The notes beneath the pieces were generated by a model. That model saw only the letters and a program-made list of their open reading frames with translations, ran no database searches and had not been told where the DNA came from. DNA of 64,000 nucleotides from Metellina segmentata (taxonomy: Eukaryota; Arthropoda; Arachnida; Araneae; Tetragnathidae): positions 140,751,608 to 140,815,607 of the forward strand of contig OX375872.1 of the NCBI GenBank assembly GCA_947359465.1, given 5' to 3'. The position numbers were made by a program, and so were the translations under genes. How positions within the stretch are numbered: the first letter of the stretch is position 1; every line of letters starts with the position of its first letter. Of this stretch, positions 49,196-61,127 are shown in pieces.

Positions 49196-49849
49196 TTTAG
49201 CCTTCACTACACATATTACACTTTACAAAACATACAAATATTTTTTTCTTATGTCTGAGATGTAATGTGAAAGGAATATTCTAATTGCCTTTCCGTGTCA
49301 TCTGATTGATCTCATCTCACGGGAAAGACTAAAAGTGATATATCACTATTTCTCCTTTAATACGTATAGCCATTATTTATCACTAGATTTAGCCTTCAGA
49401 TGCCTGCTTCCAGCCTTTCAAATTCGATATTGCGCGTCCCCATCTAACAACGTAAACAGGTTTATCTCCTGAACGATATGTCACAACAGAGACATGTCTC
49501 ATGTCCATTCTTCTGGTCACATGAGAGTTTTTCTGCGTTGTGAGAGATCGAGGACCGACTCACGGGACTTGAAAGAAGTCGTTACCTAAGCATAGAAAAG
49601 TGAGACGTTTTTCATCCTGGAATATTTTTAATGTTCAAAGAGTTGGTGGTGCATAGTGGTACCAAAACAGTGGATCTGTTGTATCAGTAGCTGGAAGGGT
49701 CCCTATTGGGAAGTGTTGCTTGCCTGTTTTTGTATTAAATTGTTACCAGAAGGGAAAGATTAGAAGTAATGGTATAGAGAATTAAAGAATATGAATTGAC
49801 CCCGCTTACTTTATCAAGGATTTTGTCGCTTTGTTGTATTTTTATTTAG

Positions 49850-50385
49850 GTCACTCACATATTCTTTCCGTCAAACAGCTATTAAGTTACACAGCTGTTA
49901 ACATATTATATTACAGCTATTATAAAAAAGTATTAAAACACATTATTTCCATAAAACAGTTATCAAATCACCCACACTTTTTCCATAAAACAATTATTAA
50001 ATTATACACACATTCACTCCCCCATAAAACGGTTATTAAATAACATACATTTCCCCCCTTAAAGCATTCATTAGACAACACACATTCTTTCCATAAAACA
50101 GTTATTAAATCAAACAAATTCTTTCTATAAAACAACTATTAAATCACGCGAACACATTTTCCCACTAAACGGTTATTAAATAACACACATTTCCCCCCTT
50201 AAAACAGGCATTAGATAACACGTACTCTTTAAATAAAACTGCAATTAAATCATACACATTATTTACATTAAACAGCTTATAAAAACACGTTTTTCCATAA
50301 ACAGCTGTTAAAGAACACACATGTTTTCCCATAAACAGCTGTTAAACAACACGCATGTTTTTTCATAAACAGCTATTAAATCAAT
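49850..50385. repeat. Tandem array, ~40-48-bp unit, about 11 copies
   Basis: Units read CCATAAAACAGTTATTAAAT followed by CACACACATTCTTT or ACATTTCCCCCC variants. The last three copies, near 50290-50370, are shortened (CCATAAACAGCTGTTAAA). Confidence 0.8.
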
Positions 50386-50799
50386 TCACAGTTTATTGAT
50401 TTAATCAGCTGAAATTACATGCAAGGCATTTTCTGTCTCTCTAAATGAAAGTGGCGATAGTGTTTTTTTTTCTCCTATACGCGCTTCCTGTACGTACTTC
50501 GGGGACCAAAACAAGATTGAGATCATGTAGTCAAAGAAAATTTATACTGTTTTGGCGAGAACACGTCTTCAAAATAAACCGAAACTAGGTGGGCATTATG
50601 GAAAGTGGAGCGTTTCTAAAATAGGGGCATTGAGTTCAGTTAAGGTCGGTTTCAATATTATCAACGCGAACCAAACCAATCTAGCTTTACTAAATCAATA
50701 GCTGAAGGAACAAAGACTTGTTAGTGACATCGAGTTCGTGTGCCGCTATAAGTGGGGAGGGGGCTGTGTTGGCAAACTTCAAATCAGTATAACTCGGGA

Positions 50800-51115
50800 A
50801 TGTGAAGCACTGCGACTAAAAATGGGTTTCAAACTAAAGCCACCTGAGAGTTGCGAGTTAGAATCCAACCACAGACCGTCGTGTACAAAGGGAGTTGGTG
50901 CACGTGAAATCCATCGTGGTCACAAATGACCTCACGTTGGTGTGGTGTGAAAGCTTAGAGAGTGGGGTGCCAGCTCAGGTGCGACCTCGTCATCTGAGCG
51001 TGATTCAAATTTACGTGGTGTGTTGTCCTCGGATCTTTACCTTTTGGGGTTGATTCTGGACCGTCGCCAACGGCCCGGTCTGTTGCTCTAGCGCAAAGTT
51101 AATTAAAATTACCAA
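50800..51115 (+). repeat. tRNA-derived SINE, full length
   Basis: Box B-like GAGTTGCGAGTTAGAATCCAA near 50850, CGTCGTGTACAAAGGGAGTT, CCTCACGTTGGTGTGGTGTG, GTGGGGTGCCAGCTCAGGTG and the end GCTCTAGCGCAAAGTTAATT. Confidence 0.75.
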
Positions 51116-51814
51116 ATTACCAAAATTAGCTACTAGACTGCTTAGAAAACTAAAACTCCATAAGCTTGAAAGCAGCTGATATCGATTTTGTATAGATAAG
51201 AATAAAAAATGTTTCGCTACACGATAAACAAATCGTAAAGCTCTGCGTTCCTCTTACAACACCACGAAACAAGATGAAAATTAATCGATTTACATTTTCA
51301 AAGTAAATAAATGTTTGTGTACTTAAACGGACATGAAAAGTTCCATTAAGATTAACATGTTTTCTCAAGCATGCAAAAACTAAATATATTTCTTGAATAT
51401 ACAAGTTTAATTTTTCTGTATTAGTATAAAGACAATATCAGATTACGACACAGTATTACAATGCCCCTTAAAAAAAACAGCTGCGCCTTTCTTTCGCTTA
51501 AAATAAAATATGATATAGTAGAAATGTGGAATAAAAGAGCTATTTATAAAATTGAAAGCTGGTGACATTTTCTATCAAAGCATTTTCTTAATCTGGAGGG
51601 CTGGAGGTAAACGAGTCAACATTTGCTTTTAAAAACCGTCATTTTTTATCCCGATTTTAAGTTTCCGATTCGGGACTTGTTTACCGTTTTTGATTTGAAG
51701 CTAATTCTTCGTGTTTATGTAAACTTATATTTTACGGAGATGCGTTTTATCTCAAATTTTGTCTTTTATGCACCGTTCCAAGAAGAAAGATCTGTCAGAT
51801 TTCACGGTAGGTAG
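51116..51814. other. Unannotated AT-rich stretch
   Basis: Short chance frames only. Confidence 0.4.
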
Positions 51815-51900
51815 GTAATTTAATTAACGTCGCACTGGACCAACACAATGGGCTATTGTCGATGGTCCAGAATCCATTCCGAACCACGGTCAGATGACTA
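51815..51900 (-). repeat. SINE tail fragment
   Basis: GTCGCACTGGACCAACACAA, GGGCTATTGTCGATGGTCCA and GAACCACGGTCAGATGAC match the SINE 3' half. Confidence 0.7.
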
Positions 51901-52024
51901 AATTCATATGGAAGAGAGACTTTCTTGGAAGAAACTTAACGTGTCTAACCCTGTGTGGGATTTACACGCAGAATTCCAACTAGCAGTATTCTTTGGAGGA
52001 CTTCTAGCCAATTTTAGCCTTCTT

Positions 52025-52720
52025 GACCATTAGAATCTTTCCAAAGGATTCTATTCTTTTCAAAGGATTCCAAAGGATTCCATCGGTCCTTTGTTTAGAA
52101 TCTTTTCAAAGGATTCTATTCTAAACAAAGGATCGATGGAATCTTATCAATGGATTCATTCTGAAGAAATGATTTATATAGAGTATCAATACATTAATAG
52201 ATATTAATCACTCCAAAGGATTTTATTACAAGAAAAAGGGGAATGAAATGTTTCCAAAGGAATAAATTATAAGAAAATGAGCCAAGGAATGTAGTACAAG
52301 GAATGAGCAATGGAAGCTTTCTAACGATATCTATTCTAAGGAATGTAGCAATAGTATTGTTCTAAAGGATTCTATTATAAGGAAAATCAGAATGGGATGT
52401 TTCTAAAGGAATCTATTCTAAGGAATAAAAGCTTTCCAAAGGATTCTATTACAAGGGAAATATGAATGGAATGTGTGTTTCCTAGGAATCTATTCTAAGA
52501 AAATGAGTAAAGGAATCTAATATAAAGAAGTGAGCAATGGAAGCTTTCCAACAGTTTCTATTCTAAGGAATGTAGTAATAGAATCGTCCCAAAAGATTCT
52601 ATTATAAGGGAGTGAGCAATGGAAGCTTTCCAACAGTTTCTATTCTAAGGAATGTAGTAATAGAATCGTCCCAAAAGATTCTATTATAAGGGAGTGAGCA
52701 ATATAATCTTTATAAAGTAT
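52025..52720. repeat. 82-bp repeat family with a perfect 82-bp duplication
   Basis: Contains many CCAAAGGATTCTATTCTAAGG units. The segment 52531-52612 (TGAGCAATGGAAGCTTTCCA onward) is repeated without a mismatch at 52613-52694, which fixes the repeat period at 82 and shows recent unit amplification in this copy. Confidence 0.85.
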
Positions 52721-52914
52721 TTTTCTTAATTCTACCGATCGTTCCCTTGGAAGTCAATTCTTTGAAAGATTCCGTTGGTCCTTTCCTGAGTTACCTCTAG
52801 TAAGATTCTACTTCCTTTCTTTAGAATAGAATCCTGTAGAAAAATTGTATTTTTAATTTCCTTAGAATATATAAGCCCTTTAATATATGTAGATAATCTG
52901 GAATATCGGGGGAC

Positions 52915-53195
52915 TACTGAAACCCAGTTGTTATAGGAGTCGCAGATTAAGAATCGGAGAGTTTCGAGTTCAAAACGGGGGGGGGGGCAGATGCATGTTT
53001 AAATCTGTCATGACCTCACGTTGGTGTGGTGCGAAAGTTTAGAGAGTGGGCCCCATCTCAGATGCTGACCCCGTCATCTGACCATGGTTCTGAGTTATTA
53101 GTTGTCCTCGGATCTTTCCCTTCAGAATTGATTACGGACCGTCAACGATAGTCCGGTGTGCTTCTTCAGTGTAATACTAATTCCATTACCTATCT
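52915..53195 (+). repeat. tRNA-derived SINE, full length
   Basis: Box A-like AACCCAGTTGTTATAGGAGT, box B-like GAGAGTTTCGAGTTCAAAAC, a G-run, CCTCACGTTGGTGTGGTGCG, and the 3' end TACTAATTCCATTACCTATCTACC. Confidence 0.75.
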
Positions 53196-53199
53196 ACCT

Positions 53200-55079
53200 A
53201 CTGAAATTTATGATGGTTCCAACATATATATTGTTTCCGGAACAAGGATTCCATTGTATAAGGTCTATTTTTAAACCCTAAATCCAGTATCTGAAATTCT
53301 ATGCGATACAAATAAATCGGATTTCGAATCCGACAACACACTTGGGAAAAAAAATCCCTAAAATATACGATTTCGAAAACGGTATCAATTTCTTTGATAC
53401 TACGGTTGCATAGAAACACATGAAATACATTTCCGATGACATATTTTTCGATATAAAATGATTTATTCTTGCATTTTTTGGGCAAAGCAATTGGACACCT
53501 GCCCTATCTGGCTCCGAAAACATGGAACTGTTTTCAAAAGTTATTAAGATCGATATATTCGAACCAATCTTTGATTCCGCTGACGTGTTGGAATAAGCCG
53601 ATGGCGTAAATACTCACATTTATGTAATATAAAATGAATTTCTTGCGAAAACAAGATGCTACTTTGGTAGCTACTCTATGTATAGTGTTCGAGTGTTGTT
53701 TACAGGAAGGATCAAATCTGTTTTCGCAATAGTCTCAGAGAATCATCTGCTCATGTTATCGCCCTAACAAAACATTGAGCATCTGGGATGTGACAGAGAA
53801 AATAATATTTGAGTCTTATTCAGTTTAGAGTCATACATACGTTTTTCTAGAGTATTGTAATGTTAGAATCCATTTATGAAGTTCGAGTTAGAAGTGCTGA
53901 GCATCAGATATCTGTTTGCGTTTGTTTTGTTCATTTCAGGAAGCTATACGAATGGCTACTACTAAAAGTTCTTTGTTTTGCCATCAAAAGTCTATTTTAT
54001 ATACACGCTTTTATACCGTATTCAAATGTTAGAATCCGTATATTAAATTTTGCTTAAAAGTGCATAAGATATAGATGTTTCCTTTGATTTCGTATTTTTC
54101 ATTGGTTATGTAGTATTGGTGTTTATTTATACACATACATTTCTAGAGTTTTGAAATATTTAGTCTGTTTTGAAGTCCATTTTGGAAGTTTGGCATAGAA
54201 AAATACAGCATCTGATATCTATATTTACATTGGTTTCTGCGTTTGTTATTGCGTAAATAGTTGAATTTGCATAGACCTGGAGCATTACAACAAGCTGTTG
54301 GTGACTGTATGGAATCAATCCAGAAGCTTTAGTTATATAGTACTGGTAGTTATGGCGCAAGTGCTGTATTTGACCAAGCATTGCCAAACACAAAACGGAC
54401 AACGTCAAGTAATGAGCACGCACACAGTAAGTTTTACTGACACAGATGAGAGAAATACATCCACCCAGAGAGTCATCGAATCTGCCTACAAGTCACATAT
54501 ATGTCATTGAGAATTTCAAACAGCAGAATCTGAGATGTGCACTTTGTTGAGCCCCCCATTAATGCTCCTAGAATAGGGCATTTTTAGTACATAGTTACAA
54601 TTGTTTACGAAACTTCCCTCTTTCAGTCGTATCGACGGAGTTAGCTACGACTCTTATGTGGATACTGACTGTTCCCGTGACCTTAATAGAGGGAGATCTG
54701 CGCTGCTTACATTACCATAAACTAGATAAGAATACAATTCGTGATCAGACAGCTGAAAAGGATTAAGCTGCTTTGGCATACGAGACTGATCTCCCATTCT
54801 GGAAAGACTATCCGAGCGAGCATGTAATTACTAGAGGTGTGCATTCCTTTACTTCGGCCAAACACGGGAAGGCCAAGACCTAAATAAAGTTACTGGAATA
54901 TTCCCAGAACCTCAGCATTTTCCTTAAGTTGGCACTAGGGGTTTTAACCCCTAACCTATTACGTATAATTCCACCTCGCAACCTCTAATATTCCTTGCAT
55001 GATATAAACCAATCTCTTGATCTTCTCAAACGATAGAATATTTTAACGGGTCTATGTTAAGAAAAGGATCACTATAATC
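53200..55079. other. Unannotated stretch
   Basis: 53850-54070 and 54080-54260 look like diverged copies of one ~200-base unit (GTTAGAATCC..., AGAAGTGCTGAGCATCAGATATC, TTTGCGTTTGTTTTGTTCATT). 54425-54490 matches 46970-47040. No gene recognised. Confidence 0.4.
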
Positions 55080-55089
55080 ACTCTAAAAG

Positions 55090-55690
55090 ATACTAATCGC
55101 AGGAAATGATAACTAGAATTTTTCCAAAGGATTCTAAGCTAAGGAAAGAACCAATAGAATCTTCGTAACGGTATAAAGAACCAATGAAATCTTAAAGGTT
55201 GAAAGGACCAATGTATAATTTTTTAAAGGTTGAAAGAATACATGAGTTCTTTCAATCTACAGATAGCTTGAAGGAATAATTTTTTATAGAATAGGTTGGA
55301 AGAATCTACGAAATTATTTCAACCTCTATCTACGAGTGTTTGAAAAAATCAAACTATAGAATAGGTTGAAAGAATAGAACTAAGAGAATAGGTTGAAAGG
55401 ATCCATTAATTCTTTCAACTATAGATAGGTTGAAAAATCAAGCTATAATTAAGTTAAAAGAATTAGCCCATTCTAAACACTTTCAACCTATAGATAGAAA
55501 GAATAAACTTTTTTATAGAATAGGTTGAAGGAATCAGCTTATTTTTATCGAATAAATTGAAAGAATCCATTAATTATTACAACTATAGATAGGTTAAAAG
55601 ACTCAACCAAAAGAAAGATAGGTTTAAAGAATCTCTCTTTCTATGAATTTTTTCAACCTAAAGACAGGTTGGTTTTACCACGTGATTTTA
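55090..55690. repeat. 82-bp family remnant followed by a GGTTGAAAG array
   Basis: 55090-55200 carries TTTTTCCAAAGGATTCTAAGC. From about 55190 to 55680 the units AGAATAGGTTGAAAGAATC and TCTTTCAACTATAGATAGGT alternate with period about 45-60, giving many short inverted pairs. Confidence 0.7.
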
Positions 55691-56429
55691 TTTAGAAATA
55701 AAAAATTAACATTGTTCGAATTGAATTAGTGACGGCTTTAAAAGAAGCAAGAAAATTCAACGTTTAGAGAACTAACCAAATTTAATCATATATTACTAAA
55801 TAGAACAAAATTGTTAAATGATAAAAAACACTTTCTAAATACTAATAACTTTCATTACAGCCAATTTTAAGAGTTCAATCTATGCTTTCAGTTTTCAAAA
55901 TACTCAAGTTGAAATGGCAAAAACCGAGTATTTTTTAATAAAGAAGGCTAAAAGAGAACGTCTAAATTATTGTGCGGAGCACTTCACTACGTATGTGTGT
56001 GTGTATGTGCACTCCCATTACCTAGTATTAAACAAGAATAAAAGCATACCATCTTAAAATGAAAGAATTGATGCTTGCTATGAGACAATTGTTACCGAAG
56101 TCATTTTAATATTTCAGAGAATTAAAAAAGCTTGTGTTTAACTTACGTTAAATTACTCCGAAATCTAATTAATTTCAATTGTTGTTCAGAGTCCGAAATG
56201 AAAGAAGTTGCACTGAAATTGTAGATAATGTAAGACGAAATGGAACTTCTTTTTGTTTGTTTAGAAAACGTTTTTGAATTTGAGACTCATTAATTAAATA
56301 TTTGGATTTTAAGGATCTTCCATTCTTTTCAAAAGGACAGACCTGTTATTTCACAACTGTATAATTTATCTTCTTTTTAGATGTCCCGTATAATTGCTTT
56401 CATGATTTAAGCTAAATGTCAACATGAAA
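55691..56429. other. Unannotated AT-rich stretch
   Basis: Nothing recognised. Confidence 0.4.
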
Positions 56430-57255
56430 AAATATCTCAAGTTATACTCTGTAAGACACGTGATAGAAACTGCTTCTGAACTCGCATGTTCGAACGACAT
56501 TCGCTAGTTACTGCGTATGTAGATTTGCATTCAAATGAAAAAAGTATAGCAAGTTACTGCGTAAGTAGACACGTGTCACACATACAAGAAATATATAATA
56601 AGTTACTGCGTGAGTAGACACGTGATAGAAATTGCTTATGAACACGCATGTGCAAACAACATTTGTAGGTTACTGCGTAAGTAGACACGTGTATACATAA
56701 AAAAAACGTTTAGCACTTGACTGCATAAGTAGACACGGGTCTCCATACAAGAAAAATATCACACGTTACTGCTTGAGTAGACACTTATCCACATGCAAGA
56801 AACATATCACAAGTGTTACTACGTAAGTATACACGTGATAGAAATTGCTTGTGAACACACATGTTCAAAACGAAAGTTACCGCGTAAGTAGACACAGGTT
56901 TTCACATGAAAAACTATCGAACTTTAATGAACGGGAAGACACTTGTCCACATGAAAGAAAAATTTAGCACGTTACTGTGTAAGTAGACACGTGATAGACG
57001 TGTGAACACGCATGCGCAAACATCAATCGAAAATTACCTGGATAGCGGACGCTTGTCTACATATACACGAAAAATATCGCACGTTAAAGCTTAAACAAAC
57101 ATGTATCCACATGCAAGAAACATCGCAAGTTACGGCGAAAAATATTGCAAGTTACAGCATAAGAATACACGCATCAGAAATGGCCTGTGAACTCCCATGC
57201 GCGAACAATCGCAAGTTACTGCGTAAGTAGACTGAGTGTCTCCAGGTAAAAGGAA
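56430..57255. repeat. Tandem array, ~50-90-bp mixed units, about 12 copies
   Basis: The core AAGTTACTGCGTAAGTAGAC is followed either by ACGTGTCCACATGCAAGAAA or by ACGTGATAGAAATTGCTTGT plus GAACACGCATGTGCAAAC. Spread over 0.8 kb with increasing divergence at the right. Confidence 0.8.
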
Positions 57256-57269
57256 ATATCGTACCTTCC

Positions 57270-57460
57270 TACACAACCTTTAGAAGGATTCTATTGCTCC
57301 TTTCCTTAGAATAGAATAATTTGGAAAGATTGTATAGATAATTTACTTAGATACAGTCCCTTAGAAATATTTTATTACTCTTTTCATTTCTATAGAATCC
57401 TTTGAAAAGTTTATATCAGTCCTTAACTAGAAAATAATTATTTCCAAAGATTGTTTTGGT
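57270..57460. repeat. 82-bp repeat family, inverted copy
   Basis: AGAAGGATTCTATTGCTCCTTTCCTTAGAATAGAA is the complement of the array pattern, repeated twice more to 57450. Confidence 0.65.
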
Positions 57461-57789
57461 CAAGGCGGCCCAAATTGGTCAGAAGTTATGCAGGGAAGAC
57501 TTCATGTTTCAAGATACAATTATGTGCGTAAACCCTTCAATAGGTTATAATCTAAAGTAATTTTTAAAGAAATTAACCATCAAATCGATTTAATATTTGT
57601 GTACCAGAAAAAAGGGGTCCTTGATTGTGTAGGTTTGGACATACAAAAAATAATGATTGGAATACAATTTTTGAAAAACAAATGTTTACTTTCCCTACAA
57701 AATTCTTGTAACTTCTTATTTAGTTATATGAAAGTTGTACGTTAAAAAACTCGTTTTTCAAGAACTCAACTATTCGAAAACAAACTCAC

Positions 57790-57947
57790 GAAAATATCCA
57801 ATGCAATAATAAATTCTTCAATCTCCCCTGTGTTTTCCCGTGATCCTGTTTGCTTTTCCAGATGCTTTTCGTTAGGATCTATTTCGGAACAACATATCTT
57901 GCGCAAAAATACTTCTTCGTCTATCGTTGTGTCCTGGACCATTGGAT
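57790..57947 (-). CDS. Candidate internal exon of an unrecognised gene
   Basis: On the minus strand, a possible acceptor (TATTATCAATGCCTGCAG) and a good donor (TTC|GTGAGT) enclose 158 bases. They are open in one frame: two bases, then 52 codons, ending in phase 0. It codes PMVQDTTIDEEVFLRKICCS, EIDPNEKHLEKQTGSREN and EIEEFIIALDIF: acidic, soluble, no known motif. Base use is more balanced than in the flanks. It could be an upstream exon of the GTPase gene's transcript (30 kb away) or of another gene, but nothing links it. Confidence 0.4.
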
Positions 57948-58240
57948 CTGCAGGCATTGATAATAAAAGTAAACATTGACCAGCCGTGAGAGTGCGAAAA
58001 CAAGCTTAGGTGCATTTCGAATACAGCTTTACTGACTTAGCTATCCATAGCTATGAACTTTATTTTGTTTTGTATGATTAACATTATAAGATGTGATGAC
58101 TGGAAAATGTTACGGATTGGTGGAAAAACACGATCCAAAATACTTGTTTTATTCATAAATTTCTTATTGAAGTAGAATCTTAGAACCCATTGAAGTATTT
58201 CAGTTTTTATAATTTTATTCATCCGAGGAAAAAATAAAAC

Positions 58241-58457
58241 TTAACCTTCCAAGTGGTTTCCACCATCAAGATCTTCCCAACTTTGTTAATGCCGAGGTAT
58301 CTCGTCATCAAGATATTTTTCATGATGACTAGATCAAGATCTGATCAGGTTTCTTTCAATGACGAGATATATCGTTCGCCAAGATCTGGTCAGTTTCGCT
58401 AAGGACGAGTCGAATTGAGGACAAATACTTCGTCGAGACAATTACCAGGAGGGTTAA
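58241..58457. mobile_element. TTAA-type miniature element, copy f (complete)
   Basis: 217 bases with TTAA at both ends: TTAACCTTCCAAGTGGTTTC at the left and, inverted, TTAACCCTCCTGGTAATTGT at the right. Interior modules are CATCAAGATCTTCCC..., ATGACGAGATATATCGTTCG and CGAGGTATCTCGTC. Confidence 0.75.
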
Positions 58458-58489
58458 AATTGCAAAGTGTTTGCATGTAATCCTAAATA

Positions 58490-59300
58490 CAGTTTTACTT
58501 ATACAATACAAAGTGTAGACAATTCCATTATATAGAGCTACATGTCACAGAGTTTCCTCAGTTTGTAGCATCTTGTGAAATTTAAATAAGTCAATTTCTT
58601 TATACCTTTATACGGAACTTCAAACCTTTGGCGATACTGAAATAGTATCAACTTGTGCCTTGTCTAAAGTATAGCCAATTACTTTATATGGAACATGATA
58701 CAATATAAGTCAATGTCATACAGTTCCATGCAAAGGAACTATCTACGCTTTGTATGGAATTGTATGCCAATGCCATTCCTGAAACTGTAGATCCTTGTAC
58801 GATATTTAAAATAAGTGTAGTCGATTCCTTCATATGGAACTGCGTGCCTTTGACATTTATTGCAGCATATTGTGACGTACCTAAATAAGCGTCGTCAGTT
58901 CCTTTATATCGAACAGCATGCCTTTGACGTTTATTGCAGCATATTGTGACAAACGTAAAATAAGTGCAATCAATTCTTTTTTGGAGCTTACCTACAACAT
59001 GATACAATAGAAGTAAAAAGCAAGCAGTTCCATACAAATAAACTATCTACGCTTTGTATGGAAGTTCATGCCAATAACGTTTCTGAAAACGAAGCTCATT
59101 GTATCGTATTTAGAATAAATTCCTTTGAATGGGTCTGCGTGCCTTTGACGTTTATTGCAGCATTTTGTGACGTACCTAAATATGCGTCGTCAATTGCTTT
59201 TATATGGAAGTATATGCCTTTGACGTTTATTACAGTATATTAGGACATTGGCAAAATAAGTAGTCAATTCCTTTACATAGAGCGATGAGCCAATGACGTT
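58490..59300. repeat. Tandem array, ~75-120-bp unit, about 9 copies
   Basis: Units share CAATTCCTTTATATGGAACT, GCGTGCCTTTGACGTTTATT, GCAGCATATTGTGACGTACC and TAAATAAG(C/T)GTCGTC. Frames 59037-58684 (-) and 59058-59243 (+) lie within it and are by-products. Confidence 0.8.
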
Positions 59301-59811
59301 CGTGAAATTGTATTGCCCTACAGGAGTTAAATACAAAAATGTAAAACTAAAACTTATCGGACTACAATTCATCAATTCTATGGGCATCAGAGGTACTACT
59401 TCTTTTGAAATTTATGATACAGATCGTATTATCAGATGGATATTCATTCATTTTAGGCACCCTATTTTTATGTCATTTACTAGTGATGATCCATCAAGTT
59501 GAAATGGCTCGCGTGATCTAATGCTTTTATTCAGTAGTGACTGATTTTGAGTGCTTTTCGCTTATTTACAAATGCAGGCGTTTGCAATCTGCATCTTGGG
59601 GCGATGCCAAATATGTTACGATTGAAGAGAACTTAAAACGTACAAGTCTATGGGGTGTGTGTGTGTGTACATTGTGTTTCAAAACGTCACTCATAAACTT
59701 TAAAGCTCTGAGCGTCATGAGATTTGCGAGTTGTACATTGTTGCTCATTTACTCCACACTACGCTTGATGTCCAAATAACAACATCTGTGTGAATAATCC
59801 ATGGATTCGGT
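59301..59811. other. Unannotated stretch
   Basis: Two short open frames (59293-59502 and 59537-59779 on +) without motifs. TGCCCTACAG|GAGTT could be an acceptor but no convincing exon follows. Confidence 0.35.
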
Positions 59812-60118
59812 ATTTTAATTAACATCGAACTGGGGCTACACAGCAGGATATTGACGACGGTCCGGGGTGAATACCAAAGGGAAAGATTCGAGGATTGCGA
59901 TTCACTACGCTATTTTGAACCATGGTAGATGACGAGGTCACACATGAGCTGGCACCCCACTCTCTAAACTTCCACACTATTCCGACGTGAGGATATTTGA
60001 GCCCACGATAGAATTAACGCGCACCAGCCCCCTTTAAACACGACGGTCTTTGGTAAGATTCGAACTCGCGATCCCCCGGTTTCTAATTCGTTACTCTTCC
60101 AAACTGGCTACCTTGACT
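59812..60118 (-). repeat. tRNA-derived SINE, best-preserved copy
   Basis: Minus-strand reading: the head has AGGTAGCCAGTTTGGAAGAG (box A TAGCCAGTTTGG) and, 35 bases on, GATCGCGAGTTCGAATCTTA (box B GAGTTCGAATC). The body has GACCGTCGTGTTTAAAGGGG, CCTCACGTCGG, GTGGGGTGCCAGCTCATGTG and the end GTTAATTAAAATACC. About 305 bases. The two boxes are the internal RNA polymerase III promoter of a tRNA-like gene. Confidence 0.8.
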
Positions 60119-60129
60119 CAGAGGGAAAA

Positions 60130-60250
60130 GAAGAAAGGGTTAGAATAGGATCCTTTGGTTAGATTCCATTGCATTATTCCTTTGGGATTGTTTCAACTTC
60201 TAAGAACGATTCTACAAGCCGTTTCCTTATAATATAATCATTTTCCTCGC
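60130..60250. repeat. 82-bp repeat family, inverted fragment
   Basis: AGGATCCTTTGGTTAGATTCC and CTTCTAAGAACGATTCTACAAG resemble complements of array units. 60251-60639 after it shows nothing. Confidence 0.45.
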
Positions 60251-60639
60251 ATTGTTAAAATTTTAATTCTCATGATAATTTCTGTACAGATAAATAAAAT
60301 TTACTCCATTTGGGGTTAATTTTTGAAAAAATGGAATGCTATGCTAAAACTAAAAAAAAACAAGTAATATTTTAAACCGAAACCTTCTCAGTCTCTTAGA
60401 TATTTGCAACAGATTTCAAGGATTATTCAAAAAATGTATTCAAATAAATTATTTGAAATCAGATGAGCTCGAAACCTTTTTTTTAAATCAAAAGAAAGTC
60501 TAAAAATCTCCATCAGGCATTCCTGAAGTAAATTCATATTTATCTGCTACAATCTTTGAAGTTGTACAAATAACAAAAATCATCGAATACAGTATTTCTG
60601 TCCTCATAACTTCGAAATGGCAAGTTCAAATGAAATGAA

Positions 60640-60880
60640 ATTTGGTGTCGAAAGTTAAATTTTGATATAGATGCGAAATTGTGGGTCAAAATAGAGGGTT
60701 CCTATTTGAAATTATGAAGTTGGTGCTAAATTTAATATGGAAAGACGCCCTCTTATTCAAATTTTATGAATTTGAAATAATAGACGTTAGTTCCTGTCAA
60801 ACGCCACATTTTAATTTGCTCTACTGTTAAAATTGCTGGATTGAAAAAAAGGGTTGTTCGTTTTTTAATTCCGCGACGGT
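60640..60880. repeat. Dispersed repeat R2, second copy
   Basis: GTTAAATTTTGATATAGATG, GAGGGTTCCTATTTGAAATT, ATGAAGTTGGTGCTAAATTT and GCTCTACTGTTAAAATTGCT match 11815-12015 in order and spacing. Confidence 0.7.
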
Positions 60881-60902
60881 TCATATGGACTGGTTAAAGT
60901 TA

Positions 60903-61127
60903 CAGTGGTGTAAGTCACTTTTTCGGAAAAAAAAAGTCAGAACTTCCACTGCCATCAGTTGGCCGTTGAATAAAGATTTGACTTACTTCGTATTTTCAGT
61001 TAACAGATTAACTTATCTAGATCTGGTTTCTGTGTCTAACTACTTACATTTAGTTAAATTTGATTATATTATATTTTGTTTCTGTGTCTAAGTATATTTG
61101 TTTTGAAAAAAGTGACTTACACCACTG
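60903..61127. mobile_element. Tc1-type MITE, TA flanked
   Basis: 225 bases between TA dinucleotides. The left end CAGTGGTGTAAGTCACTTTT equals the inverted right end, and the flanks (AAAGT|TA and TA|ACTTT) extend the symmetry. CAGTGGTGTAAGT is a typical Tc1-type terminus. No transposase. The interior repeats TGTGTCTAA(C/G)TA twice. Confidence 0.85.

Noticed and set aside
58684..59387. Frames with repeated NKRQRH and FxVRY-like segments
   Set aside because: The repeats in the protein simply follow the DNA tandem array.
59815..60118. Possible functional tRNA gene near 60060-60110 (minus)
   Set aside because: Boxes A and B are present but the arms do not fold into a full cloverleaf, and the sequence continues into the SINE body; it is a SINE head.
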